Assembly (NCBI RefSeq): GCF_016650635.1
Contig: NZ_JAEKFI010000003.1
Location: 1,398,501-1,462,500 of the forward strand
Length of the DNA: 64,000 bases
Direction: 5' to 3'
Source: Pseudomonas sp. TH43
GTDB taxonomy: Bacteria; Pseudomonadota; Gammaproteobacteria; Pseudomonadales; Pseudomonadaceae
Shown in pieces: positions 1 through 8,015 of the stretch (its first letter is position 1; every line of letters starts with the position of its first letter). The notes under the pieces are model-generated. The model did no database searches and was not told the DNA's origin. It saw only the letters and a program-made list of their open reading frames with translations. The position numbers and the translations under genes were made by a program.

Positions 1-266
1 CAGCCGAAATTGTCGGTCAATTGTTGCGCCGGCTCGGCGAACGCGGCCAGGTACTGACCGTGACTCACTTGCCGCAAGTGGCGGCACAGGGTCACCAGCA
101 TTTGTTCGTACACAAGGTACGTGGCGAGCAAGCAACGCACACCGCCGTGTCCAAACTGAGCAAGAACGATCGCATAGAAGAAGTGGCGCGGATGCTCGGC
201 GGCATCGATCTGACCAAGGAATCCTTGGCTCACGCGAAAAAAATGGTCGTTACCGCCAAAGTTTAA
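1..266 (+). CDS. recN: DNA repair protein RecN, C-terminal fragment
   Basis: Only the last 87 codons are in the window; the frame is open from base 3 and ends at TAA 264-266. The piece carries the SMC/RecN-type ATPase tail, with a TVTHLPQVAAQ segment that matches the family's D-loop/H-loop region, then a C-terminal stretch ending KKMVVTAKV. RecN is a cytosolic SMC-like ATPase that acts in double-strand break repair. In Pseudomonas recN commonly lies just before fur, as here. A strong bidirectional hairpin follows. The identification rests on the C-terminal motif and the neighbourhood. Confidence 0.9.
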   Translation, partial: AEIVGQLLRRLGERGQVLTVTHLPQVAAQGHQHLFVHKVRGEQATHTAVSKLSKNDRIEEVARMLGGIDLTKESLAHAKKMVVTAKV

Positions 267-288
267 GATTCACATGCGACAGAAAGCA

Positions 289-314
289 CGAAGGCGACCC
301 TTGGGTCGCCTTCG
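289..314. terminator. Hairpin between convergent recN and fur
   Basis: A perfect 12-bp stem (289-300 with 303-314) has a two-base TT loop. It sits between convergent recN and fur. The following bases are only moderately T-rich on each side, so it could terminate in both directions. Confidence 0.7.
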
Positions 315-348
315 TTCGTTTCGCGAACCTGAAATTCGCGCGACATGC

Positions 349-753
349 TTACTTTTTCTTGCGTACGTACAGCACCAGGTTGTGATCTACCAACTCGACA
401 CCGTGCTCCTCGGCAATTGCCTTCTGGAGTTTTTCGATTTCGATGCTGACGAATTCGACGACTTCACCGGTTTCCACGTTGACCATATGGTCGTGGTGGC
501 CACCGTCGGCCAGTTCGAATACCGCGTGGCCGCCGTCGAAGTTGTGACGGACCACCAGGCCAGCCGCTTCGAACTGGGTCAGAACACGGTAGACCGTGGC
601 CAGACCGACGTCCTCACCAGCTTCCATCAACGCCTTGTAGACGTCCTCGGCACTCATGTGACGCTGCTCGGTAGAGTCGAGCATTTGCAGGATCTTGACC
701 CGTGGCAGGGTCACTTTGAGGCCGGCTTTGCGTAGTTCGCTATTTTCAACCAT
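349..753 (-). CDS. fur: Ferric uptake regulator Fur
   Basis: This 134-aa protein has the Fur fold. An N-terminal winged helix contains GLATVYRVLTQFEAAGL, and a C-terminal metal-binding and dimer domain contains the histidine-rich GGHHDHMVN motif. With Fe2+ it represses iron-uptake genes. The translation contains no cysteine, so a CxxC structural zinc site is absent; lack of CxxC is known for pseudomonad Fur. The start ATG at 753 gives the family's usual length. It is divergent from omlA across a 97-bp gap where candidate promoters overlap. Confidence 0.97.
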   Translation of the reverse strand: MVENSELRKAGLKVTLPRVKILQMLDSTEQRHMSAEDVYKALMEAGEDVGLATVYRVLTQFEAAGLVVRHNFDGGHAVFELADGGHHDHMVNVETGEVVEFVSIEIEKLQKAIAEEHGVELVDHNLVLYVRKKK

Positions 754-776
754 GGTTAGCTTTCTCGCGATGCTGC

Positions 777-829
777 TTCGCAGCTTCTCTTAATGCGGGT
801 ATGATCGGCGTTTACGTTGTCCCAGCCAA
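777..829. promoter_or_regulatory. Candidate overlapping divergent promoters of fur and omlA
   Basis: On the plus strand, TTCGCA (777-782) and TATGAT (800-805) are 17 bp apart and would drive omlA. On the minus strand, TTGGCT (829-824) and GATCAT (806-801) are also 17 bp apart and would drive fur. The two -10 elements overlap almost completely, so the promoters would exclude each other. A divergent fur-omlA arrangement with overlapping promoters is established in P. aeruginosa. The exact boxes here are my reading. Confidence 0.5.
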
Positions 830-850
830 GATAGTGGAAGTCGCCCACCG

Positions 851-1378
851 ATGCAAAACACCAAGCTCTTGCTAACCAGTTTCACCTTTGTGGGACTGCT
901 CGCACTCGCCGGTTGTTCATTCCCCGGGGTTTACAAAATCGACATCCAGCAGGGCAATGTCGTCACGCAGGACATGATAGACCAGTTACGCCCGGGAATG
1001 ACCCGGCCGCAAGTACGGTTTATCATGGGCAACCCTCTGCTTGTCGACACGTTCCATGCCGATCGCTGGGATTATCTGTACAGCCTGCAACCGGGTGGCG
1101 GTGAACGCCAACAGGAACGCGTCAGCGTTAATTTCAACTCAAACGACCAGCTTGTCAGCCTGTCCGGTGACTTCATGCCGGGCGTAAGCCGTGACGAAGC
1201 CATTCTCGGTAAGGACAGTGGCACTAGCGTGACCGCTCCTGCTGAAAACGCCGAGAAGCCAAAACCGGAAAAACCGGTCAAGCCAGGTTCCTTGCTGGAT
1301 CAGATCCAGAAGGATGTCGATGGTGTGGAAACCGTTCCGGTTCCAACGCCAGAGCCGCTGGATACCTCGCCGCAATAA
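851..1378 (+). CDS. omlA: Outer-membrane assembly lipoprotein OmlA/BamE
   Basis: This 175-aa lipoprotein has a signal peptide with lipobox LALAG-C22, so the mature protein starts at Cys22. The SmpA/OmlA domain follows (about residues 30-110) with the family signature LRPGMTRPQVRFIMGNPLL and a DRWDYLYS strand. It is the small BamE subunit of the BAM complex, which inserts outer-membrane proteins. The C-terminal 60 residues are a Lys/Pro-rich tail absent from the shorter enteric BamE. A strong terminator follows the stop directly. Confidence 0.95.
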   Translation: MQNTKLLLTSFTFVGLLALAGCSFPGVYKIDIQQGNVVTQDMIDQLRPGMTRPQVRFIMGNPLLVDTFHADRWDYLYSLQPGGGERQQERVSVNFNSNDQLVSLSGDFMPGVSRDEAILGKDSGTSVTAPAENAEKPKPEKPVKPGSLLDQIQKDVDGVETVPVPTPEPLDTSPQ

Positions 1379-1391
1379 TTTGCGACGCAAT

Positions 1392-1418
1392 AAAAAACCC
1401 GGAAATACCGGGTTTTTT
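1392..1418. terminator. Bidirectional rho-independent terminator
   Basis: The stem of 11 bp (1392-1402 with 1408-1418) has six A on the left and six T on the right, so it reads as an intrinsic terminator on both strands. It lies between convergent omlA and rnfH. Confidence 0.9.
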
Positions 1419-1439
1419 ATTGCCTGCCGTTTGGCCTTC

Positions 1440-1754
1440 TCAAAGATTTTTTGCTTTAGCCTCGGCAGCCTTGGCCGCACGCAAGCGTCGCACCTCTTTC
1501 GGATCGGCAAGCAATGGTCGGTAAATCTCAATGCGATCCCCCGGCTGAATGACTCGAGCGTCCGGGTCGGCAACTACTTTGCCGAAGATACCCAGCGGGC
1601 ACTCAGACAGATTCAGTTCGGGAAACTCGGCACCGATACCCGATGCGAGCACTGCAGCTCGAACCGTCATTCCCTGCGCCACACTGGCAGAACGCAAGAC
1701 CTGACGATCAACGGCCGCGTACACGACCTCTATCTCGATCATCGACTCAACCAT
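1440..1754 (-). CDS. rnfH: RnfH family ubiquitin-fold protein
   Basis: This 104-aa protein has a beta-grasp RnfH/YfjF fold, beginning MVESMIEIEVVYA with later motifs FPELNLSECPLGIFG and VIQPGDRIEIYRPLLADPKE. The molecular role is not established; the fold is related to ThiS and MoaD. I chose ATG at 1754, which overlaps the end of ratA by 8 bp, over longer upstream frames that would sit deep inside ratA. The ratA-rnfH pair is a conserved gammaproteobacterial neighbourhood. Confidence 0.88.
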   Translation of the reverse strand: MVESMIEIEVVYAAVDRQVLRSASVAQGMTVRAAVLASGIGAEFPELNLSECPLGIFGKVVADPDARVIQPGDRIEIYRPLLADPKEVRRLRAAKAAEAKAKNL

Positions 1755-2181
1755 GCATCTGCTTGGCACGCTGACAGAACGCATCCACCAGCGTATTCGC
1801 CGCCTGATTGAACAACGGCCCCAGCGTGGCGCGCACCAGCGGGCCGGCGTAATCGAACGACAGATCTAGGCTGATTTTGCAGGCCTTCTCATTCAACACC
1901 TTGAACACCCATACGCCGTGCAACTGATTGAACGGACCTTCTTCAAGGTTCATTTCAATCGACTGCCCCGGCACCAGCGTATTCCGCGTGACAAAATGCT
2001 GACTCAGACCACCCTTGGCCACGCCAACACTGGCGCGCATGTGCTCTGGTGAGCTCTCCAGAACCTCAGCGGCGGAGCACCACGGCAAAAACTCCGGGTA
2101 CCGCGCCACGTCGTTGACCAGGTCGTAAAGGAATTGCGCCGGATAAGGCAGCAGCGCTGATCGTTGAATATGTGTCGTCAT
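1747..2181 (-). CDS. ratA: RatA-type START/coenzyme Q-binding family protein
   Basis: This 144-aa protein has a polyketide cyclase/START-like fold: an N-terminal MTTHIQRSALLPY strand, then LYDLVNDVARYPEFLPWC, and a C-terminal helix TLGPLFNQAANTLVDAFCQR. Relatives include E. coli RatA, reported as a ribosome-association inhibitor, and the Coq10 family, which binds ubiquinone. Either role is possible here. The start at 2181 is preceded by a GGAAG ribosome-binding site. The gene begins 7 bp after the end of the upstream transporter, suggesting one transcript with rnfH. Confidence 0.88.
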   Translation of the reverse strand: MTTHIQRSALLPYPAQFLYDLVNDVARYPEFLPWCSAAEVLESSPEHMRASVGVAKGGLSQHFVTRNTLVPGQSIEMNLEEGPFNQLHGVWVFKVLNEKACKISLDLSFDYAGPLVRATLGPLFNQAANTLVDAFCQRAKQMHG

Positions 2182-2188
2182 GTAAGCG

Positions 2189-3592
2189 TCACTTCCAGAG
2201 CTGGGTGGCAAACACTACAAGAATGCCGATGGGCGCCACATAGCGCATCAAGAACAAAGACAAGGCAAACAGTGCCGGATTACGAATCGACAACTCGTCA
2301 CGCACCGCTTCACGCCCCATCACCCATCCGGCAAACAGCACGAAACACAGGCCACCGAGCGGCAACATGATCCGCGAAGTGAAGAAATCGATCACGCCAA
2401 AGAAGTCCAGACCGCTCTTCGCTCCCCATTGGTAGAGGTGGAACATCCCGCCTTCGTTCACGAAAAATTTGGCTTCCTTCCAGATATTGAAGGAAAACAC
2501 GGTCCCCAAACCGACGAACCAGCAAGTGAACGCCAACCAGAACGTCACCCAGGCGCGACTGACTTTGGTGCGTTCAACCAGGTAAGCGACCATCGGCTCA
2601 AGCAGGGAAATTGCCGAACTCCATGCCGCAACGGCAACCAGCACGAAGAATACAACGCCCATCAATTGACCAAACGCCACGTTACCAAAGGCAAATGGCA
2701 GGCTGACGAACATCAGGCCCGGGCCCTCACTCGGGTTCAGGCCGGCAGCGAAAACAATCGGAAACAAGGCCAGACCGGCGACCAGTGAAACAAACGTATC
2801 CAGCAGCGCCACACCGACAACCGTGCCGGACAGCGACGCGTTCTTCGGCATGTAAGCGCCGTAGATCATGATCGAGCCCACACCCACGCTGAGCGAGAAG
2901 AACGCGTGACCCATGGCGGGCAGCAAACCATCGAGCACCTTTTCCGGATGGAAGTCGAACATGAAATGCACGCCTTCCATGAAATGCCCGGTGGTCATGC
3001 TGTAACCCAGCAGCACCAGAATCATCACGAACAGCAACGGCATCATGATGCGCAGGCTGCGTTCAAGGCCGGCAACCACGCCTTTGGCGATCACAAACGC
3101 CGACAACAGCATAAAAATCGTGTGCCAAAGTGTCAGACGCCACGGATTGGAGATGACATTACCGAAATAGGCACCGACCTGATCGGCCGTGACGCCCTGA
3201 AAATCACCACGCCCCATATCAATGATGTAATCCAGCGACCAACCGCCGACCACACTATAGAAAGACAGAATCAGCAATGCCGTGATCATCCCGGCAAACG
3301 CACCCCACGACCACTTGGCCGAGTGCCCCGCCTCGATCGCCAGCACCTTCAAAGCGTTGGCCGGACTCTGCCGGGCGCGCCGGCCTATCAGGGTTTCAGC
3401 CAGCATGACCGGAATGCCGATCAGTGCGATACATGCCAGAAACATCAGTACAAACGCACCGCCGCCGTAGACCCCGACCATGTAGGGGAACTTCCAGATA
3501 CTACCCAGCCCCACGGCCGAACCGGTCGCGGCGAATATGAAAACCCAGCGGCTAGCCCAACTGCCGTGGACAGAAACCTTGTCTGTCGACAT
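2189..3592 (-). CDS. Sodium-dependent transporter, NSS (SNF) family
   Basis: This 467-aa inner-membrane protein has about eleven hydrophobic segments. The first membrane helix carries the NSS signature GSAVGLGSIWKFPY, where sodium and substrate are bound in LeuT-type carriers. The length is normal for bacterial NSS proteins. The substrate, probably an amino acid or small amine, cannot be told from sequence. It is the first gene of a likely operon with ratA and rnfH and is divergent from smpB. Confidence 0.92.
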   Translation of the reverse strand: MSTDKVSVHGSWASRWVFIFAATGSAVGLGSIWKFPYMVGVYGGGAFVLMFLACIALIGIPVMLAETLIGRRARQSPANALKVLAIEAGHSAKWSWGAFAGMITALLILSFYSVVGGWSLDYIIDMGRGDFQGVTADQVGAYFGNVISNPWRLTLWHTIFMLLSAFVIAKGVVAGLERSLRIMMPLLFVMILVLLGYSMTTGHFMEGVHFMFDFHPEKVLDGLLPAMGHAFFSLSVGVGSIMIYGAYMPKNASLSGTVVGVALLDTFVSLVAGLALFPIVFAAGLNPSEGPGLMFVSLPFAFGNVAFGQLMGVVFFVLVAVAAWSSAISLLEPMVAYLVERTKVSRAWVTFWLAFTCWFVGLGTVFSFNIWKEAKFFVNEGGMFHLYQWGAKSGLDFFGVIDFFTSRIMLPLGGLCFVLFAGWVMGREAVRDELSIRNPALFALSLFLMRYVAPIGILVVFATQLWK

Positions 3593-3696
3593 CGTTTATC
3601 ACGCCCAAGCGTTAGAAAAAGAGGCCGCATTGTCCGGGATTCACTCAACCTGCTCAAGCACGCAGCATCACCGTAGCCGACAGCGGAACAACTCCA

Positions 3697-3702
3697 TATA
3701 AT
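3697..3702 (+). promoter_or_regulatory. Consensus -10 box directly before smpB
   Basis: A perfect TATAAT ends only 9 bases before the smpB ATG, with no recognisable Shine-Dalgarno sequence between. The -35 position (3674-3679, TAGCCG) is weak. If used, transcription would start about 3 bases before the start codon. Confidence 0.5.
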
Positions 3703-3711
3703 GCCGCCCCT

Positions 3712-4194
3712 ATGGCTAAACAGAAGAAACACCCAACAGGGACCATCGCGCAGAATAAAAAGGCGCGACACGATTACTTCATCGAGCATAAGTTCGAGGC
3801 TGGTCTGGTCCTGGCCGGCTGGGAAGTAAAAAGTCTGCGGGCAAGCAAGCTACAGCTGGTTGACAGCTACGTACTGCTCAAGGATGGCGAAGCATGGCTA
3901 CTGGGTAGCCATATCACGCCTCTGATGACCGCAAGCACCCACGTCATTGCCGACCCGGTGCGTACCCGTAAATTGCTGCTCAACCGCCGCGAGCTGGAAA
4001 AGCTTGCAGCGATGGTGCAGCAAAAGGGTTACGCCTGCGTCTGCTTGTCCTGGTACTGGAGCAAGCACATGGTCAAGTGCGAGATCGCTCTGGGCAAGGG
4101 CAAGAAGGAATACGACAAGCGTGACACCGAGCGTGAACGCGATGCCGGACGTGAGCTGCAACGCGCTGTGCGCAACAAGGGCAAGGAAGATTAA
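3712..4194 (+). CDS. smpB: SsrA-binding protein SmpB
   Basis: This 160-aa protein matches SmpB end to end: N-terminal MAKQKKHPTGTIAQNKKARH, the core FEAGLVLAGWEVKSLR and the basic C-terminal tail (about residues 130-160) that mimics an mRNA strand in the ribosome. It binds tmRNA and is required for trans-translation, the rescue of stalled ribosomes. Its RNA partner ssrA is also in this window, about 9.7 kb downstream. There is no clear ribosome-binding site. Confidence 0.97.
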   Translation: MAKQKKHPTGTIAQNKKARHDYFIEHKFEAGLVLAGWEVKSLRASKLQLVDSYVLLKDGEAWLLGSHITPLMTASTHVIADPVRTRKLLLNRRELEKLAAMVQQKGYACVCLSWYWSKHMVKCEIALGKGKKEYDKRDTERERDAGRELQRAVRNKGKED

Positions 4195-4216
4195 TTTCTT
4201 CTGCCTTTAGGCCGTA

Positions 4217-4287
4217 TTCGCGAGCAGGCTCGTTCCCACATTCTGGAATGCATTTCAAATGTGGGAGCGACTCTGCTCGCGAAAGCT
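4217..4287. repeat. REPIN, family A (inverted REP pair)
   Basis: Two inverted copies of a REP core (GCGAGCAGGCTCG followed by TCCCACA) at 4217-4240 and 4261-4287 flank a short spacer. It lies between convergent smpB and lldR and could fold into a large hairpin. Confidence 0.9.
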
Positions 4288-4315
4288 ATTGCAGCATCAG
4301 CACAGAAACAACTGA

Positions 4316-5083
4316 TCACATCCCCTTGCGCCGCTCCGCCCGAGCCATGCGCTGAACTTCCTGCCGCACTTCTTCCAGCACTTCCTGCACATACAGAATG
4401 TGTCTGCTGGAGACTTCCCTTGCCTGCTCAGTGCGCCCCTCGATAATCGCCAGGTACAATTCCCGGTGCTGTGTGATCAGCATGTCGCGGGTTTCCGTGC
4501 GCTGTTTGTACATGCCACCGATGTTGGTCACGACATTGCGCTTGAGCAGATCGAACAGCCCGCGAATGGTGTGCAGCAACACCGCGTTATGACTGGCCTC
4601 GGCAATCGCCAGATGGAATTTCGCGTCCGCCGCGCCCTCCTCCACTCGACTCACTTCATCATGCCGCGAATAGCAATCCTGCAGCTCTTCGAACGCGGCG
4701 GTGAGCCGCTCGCGATCTACGTCTGTTGCGCGTAATGCCGCGTAATAGGCGCACGATGCCTCCAAAGTGTGCCGAAACTCCAACAAGTCCCGTTGCGCCT
4801 CAGGGTTGCTTTCAAGCAATTGCAGCAATGGATCGCTGAACGTCGAGCCCAGGCTTTCCACCACGTAGTTGCCACCGCCCTGACGACTGACCAGCAAGCC
4901 TTTGGCTGCCAGTTTCTGAATTGCCTCGCGCAACGACGGGCGTGATACGCCGAACTGCTCGGCCAGCGCGCGCTCCGCCGGAAGCCGCTCACCGGACTTC
5001 AGCGTGCCCTCAAGGATCATCCCCTCGAGTCGCTCGACAATATCGTCAGACAAACGGCGCTGACGTATCTGATCAAACCCCAT
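4316..5083 (-). CDS. lldR: GntR/FadR-family repressor of lactate genes (LldR-like)
   Basis: This 255-aa regulator has an N-terminal winged HTH (about residues 8-75; ERLPAERALAEQFGVSRPSL) and a C-terminal all-helical FCD domain. The FCD domain retains the metal-binding pattern, with an Asp-x3-His pair in ADAKFHLAI and later His residues in THRE-type and SSRHI segments. FadR-subfamily proteins of this type (LldR, PdhR) release DNA on binding lactate or pyruvate. It is divergent from lldP, with a perfect family operator in between. A GGAGA ribosome-binding site precedes the ATG at 5083. Confidence 0.9.
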   Translation of the reverse strand: MGFDQIRQRRLSDDIVERLEGMILEGTLKSGERLPAERALAEQFGVSRPSLREAIQKLAAKGLLVSRQGGGNYVVESLGSTFSDPLLQLLESNPEAQRDLLEFRHTLEASCAYYAALRATDVDRERLTAAFEELQDCYSRHDEVSRVEEGAADAKFHLAIAEASHNAVLLHTIRGLFDLLKRNVVTNIGGMYKQRTETRDMLITQHRELYLAIIEGRTEQAREVSSRHILYVQEVLEEVRQEVQRMARAERRKGM

Positions 5084-5277
5084 AACTCATTTCTCCACGA
5101 GCCCGACCGCTCGCCGGGCTCTCTATTCTGGCCTATCGGCGCCCTGCCGACACCTATCAGACACCACTTCGCAAAACCGGATCAGTTGCCTTCTGCACCG
5201 CTGATTCGACAAAAGTTTCAGAGCGACAAATTGACACACCGACATCAAGGCTTTTACCCTAGCCAACAGCGATTGTA

Positions 5278-5294
5278 AATTGGTATTACCAATT
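5278..5294. promoter_or_regulatory. LldR/PdhR-type operator
   Basis: AATTGGTATTACCAATT is a perfect 17-bp palindrome matching the known PdhR/LldR-type consensus AATTGGTnnnACCAATT. It lies between lldR and lldP, 52 bases before the lldP start. Confidence 0.88.
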
Positions 5295-5321
5295 ATCCAA
5301 GAACGCTGACAGTGCCTGACC

Positions 5322-5329
5322 AACAACAA
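5322..5329 (+). promoter_or_regulatory. Candidate Crc/Hfq catabolite-repression motif before lldP
   Basis: AACAACAA matches the AANAANAA pattern recognised by Hfq with Crc in pseudomonads. It is placed 17 bases before the lldP ATG, next to the ribosome-binding region, as in known targets. Confidence 0.55.
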
Positions 5330-5345
5330 TTAGGGGCCACCCCAT

Positions 5346-7040
5346 ATGCAAACCTGGCAACAGCTCTACAGCCCGCTCGGCAGTCTCGGCGTCTCCGCAC
5401 TCGCGGCCGTCATTCCCATCGTGTTCTTTTTTCTCGCGCTGGCGGTGTTCCGCCTCAAAGGCCATGTGGCCGGCAGCATCACCCTCGCCCTGTCGATTGC
5501 CGTGGCGATCTTCGCGTTCCATATGCCGGTAGACATGGCCTTCGCCGCGGCCGGTTACGGCTTCGCCTACGGTCTGTGGCCGATTGCATGGATCATTGTC
5601 GCAGCGGTATTCCTCTACAAACTGACGGTCAAAAGTGGTCAATTCGAGGTCATCCGCAGTTCGGTGTTATCGATTACTGACGACCAGCGCCTGCAAGTGC
5701 TGCTGATCGGTTTCTGCTTCGGTGCGTTCCTGGAAGGTGCTGCCGGGTTCGGCGCGCCAGTGGCAATTACTGCTGCTCTCCTCGTCGGACTGGGCTTCAA
5801 CCCGCTATACGCCGCCGGCCTGTGCCTGATTGCCAACACCGCACCGGTGGCGTTCGGCGCTTTGGGGATTCCGATTATCGTCGCCGGCCAAGTCACCGGC
5901 ATCGACGCGTTCAAGATCGGCGCCATGACCGGTCGCCAACTGCCACTGCTGTCGCTGTTCGTGCCGTTCTGGCTGATATTCATGATGGACGGCCTGCGCG
6001 GCGTTCGTGAAACCTGGCCGGCCGCACTGGTCGCAGGCCTGAGCTTCGCCATCACTCAATACTTCACCTCGAACTTCATCGGCCCGGAACTGCCGGACAT
6101 CACCTCGGCACTGGCCAGCCTGATTTCGCTGACCTTGTTCCTGAAAATCTGGCAGCCGAAACGCACCGCAGGCGCGCAAATCGCAGGTGCCACGTCGAGC
6201 GCAGCGATCACCGCCAGCGTCGGTGGTTTCGGCCAGAAGCGCAGCACCGTGGCTTCGCCTTACAGCCTCGGGGAAATTTTCAAAGCCTGGTCGCCGTTCC
6301 TGATCCTCACCGTGCTAGTCACCATCTGGACCCTGAAGCCATTCAAGGCAATGTTCGCCGCTGGCGGCTCGATGTACAGCTGGGTGTTCAACTTCGCGAT
6401 CCCGCACCTTGATCAATTGGTCATCAAGACGGCACCGATCGTCGCCGCTCCGACTGCGATTCCAGCCGTGTTCAAGCTCGACCCGATTTCCGCGACCGGT
6501 ACAGCGATTTTCTTCTCCGCGCTGATCTCGATGCTGGTGCTGAAGATCAATTTCAAAATTGGTCTTACCACTTTGAAAGAAACCTTCTACGAACTGCGCT
6601 GGCCTATTCTGTCGATCGGCATGGTGTTGGCCTTCGCCTTCGTCACCAACTATTCCGGCATGTCATCAACCCTGGCACTGGTGCTGGCCGGAACCGGCGC
6701 AGCGTTCCCGTTCTTCTCGCCATTCCTCGGCTGGCTCGGCGTGTTCCTCACCGGTTCCGATACCTCGTCCAACGCCCTGTTCAGTTCGCTGCAAGCGACC
6801 ACTGCGCACCAGATTGGCGTCAACGACACTCTGCTGGTGGCGGCGAATACCAGTGGCGGCGTGACCGGCAAAATGATTTCGCCACAATCGATCGCTGTGG
6901 CCTGCGCAGCAACCGGTCTGGTCGGCAAGGAATCCGATCTGTTCCGCTTCACCCTCAAGCACAGCCTATTCTTTGCAACGATTGTCGGCCTGATCACCTT
7001 GGCTCAGGCCTACTGGTTCACCGGCATGCTGGTGCACTAA
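5346..7040 (+). CDS. lldP: L-lactate permease
   Basis: This 564-aa inner-membrane protein of the LctP family has about twelve to fourteen hydrophobic segments. Family motifs include GAFLEGAAGFGAPVAI and FLTGSDTSSNALFSSLQ, and the length is normal (E. coli LldP is about 550 aa). It imports lactate, and related 2-hydroxy acids, by proton symport. It heads the lactate operon, with the operator and a possible Crc motif upstream. A 150-base hairpin-containing spacer separates it from lldE. Confidence 0.96.
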   Translation: MQTWQQLYSPLGSLGVSALAAVIPIVFFFLALAVFRLKGHVAGSITLALSIAVAIFAFHMPVDMAFAAAGYGFAYGLWPIAWIIVAAVFLYKLTVKSGQFEVIRSSVLSITDDQRLQVLLIGFCFGAFLEGAAGFGAPVAITAALLVGLGFNPLYAAGLCLIANTAPVAFGALGIPIIVAGQVTGIDAFKIGAMTGRQLPLLSLFVPFWLIFMMDGLRGVRETWPAALVAGLSFAITQYFTSNFIGPELPDITSALASLISLTLFLKIWQPKRTAGAQIAGATSSAAITASVGGFGQKRSTVASPYSLGEIFKAWSPFLILTVLVTIWTLKPFKAMFAAGGSMYSWVFNFAIPHLDQLVIKTAPIVAAPTAIPAVFKLDPISATGTAIFFSALISMLVLKINFKIGLTTLKETFYELRWPILSIGMVLAFAFVTNYSGMSSTLALVLAGTGAAFPFFSPFLGWLGVFLTGSDTSSNALFSSLQATTAHQIGVNDTLLVAANTSGGVTGKMISPQSIAVACAATGLVGKESDLFRFTLKHSLFFATIVGLITLAQAYWFTGMLVH

Positions 7041-7065
7041 ACCTTCACGCAACACGGATAAAACC

Positions 7066-7090
7066 GACGCTGGTTCGTGATTCCGGCGTC
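7066..7090 (+). other. Intercistronic hairpin 1 between lldP and lldE
   Basis: An 8-bp stem (7066-7073 with 7083-7090, one G-T pair) has a 9-base loop. No T-run follows, so it is not a typical terminator. It may stabilise or process the mRNA. Confidence 0.45.
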
Positions 7091-7114
7091 AGCAATTCAC
7101 AACCCGGTCTGTAA

Positions 7115-7150
7115 GGCTGCTGAAAGCAACGTTCTCTATATTCAGCAGCC
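7115..7150 (+). other. Intercistronic hairpin 2 between lldP and lldE
   Basis: A perfect 10-bp inverted repeat, GGCTGCTGAA (7115-7124) with TTCAGCAGCC (7141-7150), has a 16-base loop and no T-run. It lies 40 bases before the lldE start. Confidence 0.5.
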
Positions 7151-7190
7151 TCAACGGACGGATAACCGGGCCCACCCGGAGACACGCCTG

Positions 7191-8015
7191 ATGAGCGAGC
7201 TTTTTTACAACGCTGTGCCGAACGCGACCCGCGTTGCACCGCCACTGCCCGAACCTCGGCAATACCCCAGCGAGAAACCGTCGCGGGTCTACCTGTTCGG
7301 GACGTGTGTGGTCGACCTGTTCTACCCCGAAGCAGGGATGGACGCGATCCACCTGCTGGAGCGCGAAGGGATTCAGGTCGAATACCCGCAAGGGCAAAGC
7401 TGCTGCGGGCAACCGGCCTACACCTCGGGTTACACCGAGCAGGCGCGGACGGTAGCGCGCTCGCAACTGGCGCTGTTTGCCGGGGATTATCCGGTGGTGG
7501 TGCCGTCGGGTTCCTGCGCGGGCATGCTGCGCGAACATTACGCCGACTTGTTCAAGGACGAGCCGCAGACGTTGAAAGAGGTTCAGGCCCTCGCGGCCCG
7601 TACCTACGAATTGGCCGAATTTCTGCTGTTCGTCTGCAAGGTGCAGCTCAAGGACAGTGGCGAACCGGTCAAAGTCGCGCTGCATACTTCGTGCTCAGCG
7701 CGCCGCGAAATGAATACCCACCTGCACGGCCGCGAGTTGTTGGCCCAGTTGAGCAACGTTGAGCGGGTTAATCACGACCACGAAAGCGAATGCTGTGGCT
7801 TTGGTGGGACATTCAGCGTCCGTATGCCAGACATTTCCGGCGCGATGGTGGCTGACAAGACCCTGGCGCTGAAGGAATCCGGCGCACACAAGGTACTGAG
7901 TGCCGACTGCGGCTGTTTGATGAACATCAACGGCGCATTGGAGAAACAAAAAGAAGCGCTACGCGGGCAACATCTCGCCAGCTTCTTGTGGCAGCGAACC
8001 GGAGGTGCGAAATGA
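7191..8015 (+). CDS. lldE: Lactate utilisation Fe-S oxidoreductase LldE/LutA
   Basis: This 274-aa cytosolic protein has two cysteine-rich CCG domains typical of LutA/LldE/GlpC proteins. One contains FGTC39 and a SCCGQPAYTSGY segment; the second contains HTSCSARREM, ECCGFGGTFS and DCGCLMN. With LldF and LldG it forms an L-lactate dehydrogenase that replaces flavin LldD. ATG at 7191 has a GGAGA site upstream and leaves a 30-residue N-terminal extension before the first domain. The stop overlaps the lldF start (ATGA). Confidence 0.93.
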   Translation: MSELFYNAVPNATRVAPPLPEPRQYPSEKPSRVYLFGTCVVDLFYPEAGMDAIHLLEREGIQVEYPQGQSCCGQPAYTSGYTEQARTVARSQLALFAGDYPVVVPSGSCAGMLREHYADLFKDEPQTLKEVQALAARTYELAEFLLFVCKVQLKDSGEPVKVALHTSCSARREMNTHLHGRELLAQLSNVERVNHDHESECCGFGGTFSVRMPDISGAMVADKTLALKESGAHKVLSADCGCLMNINGALEKQKEALRGQHLASFLWQRTGGAK

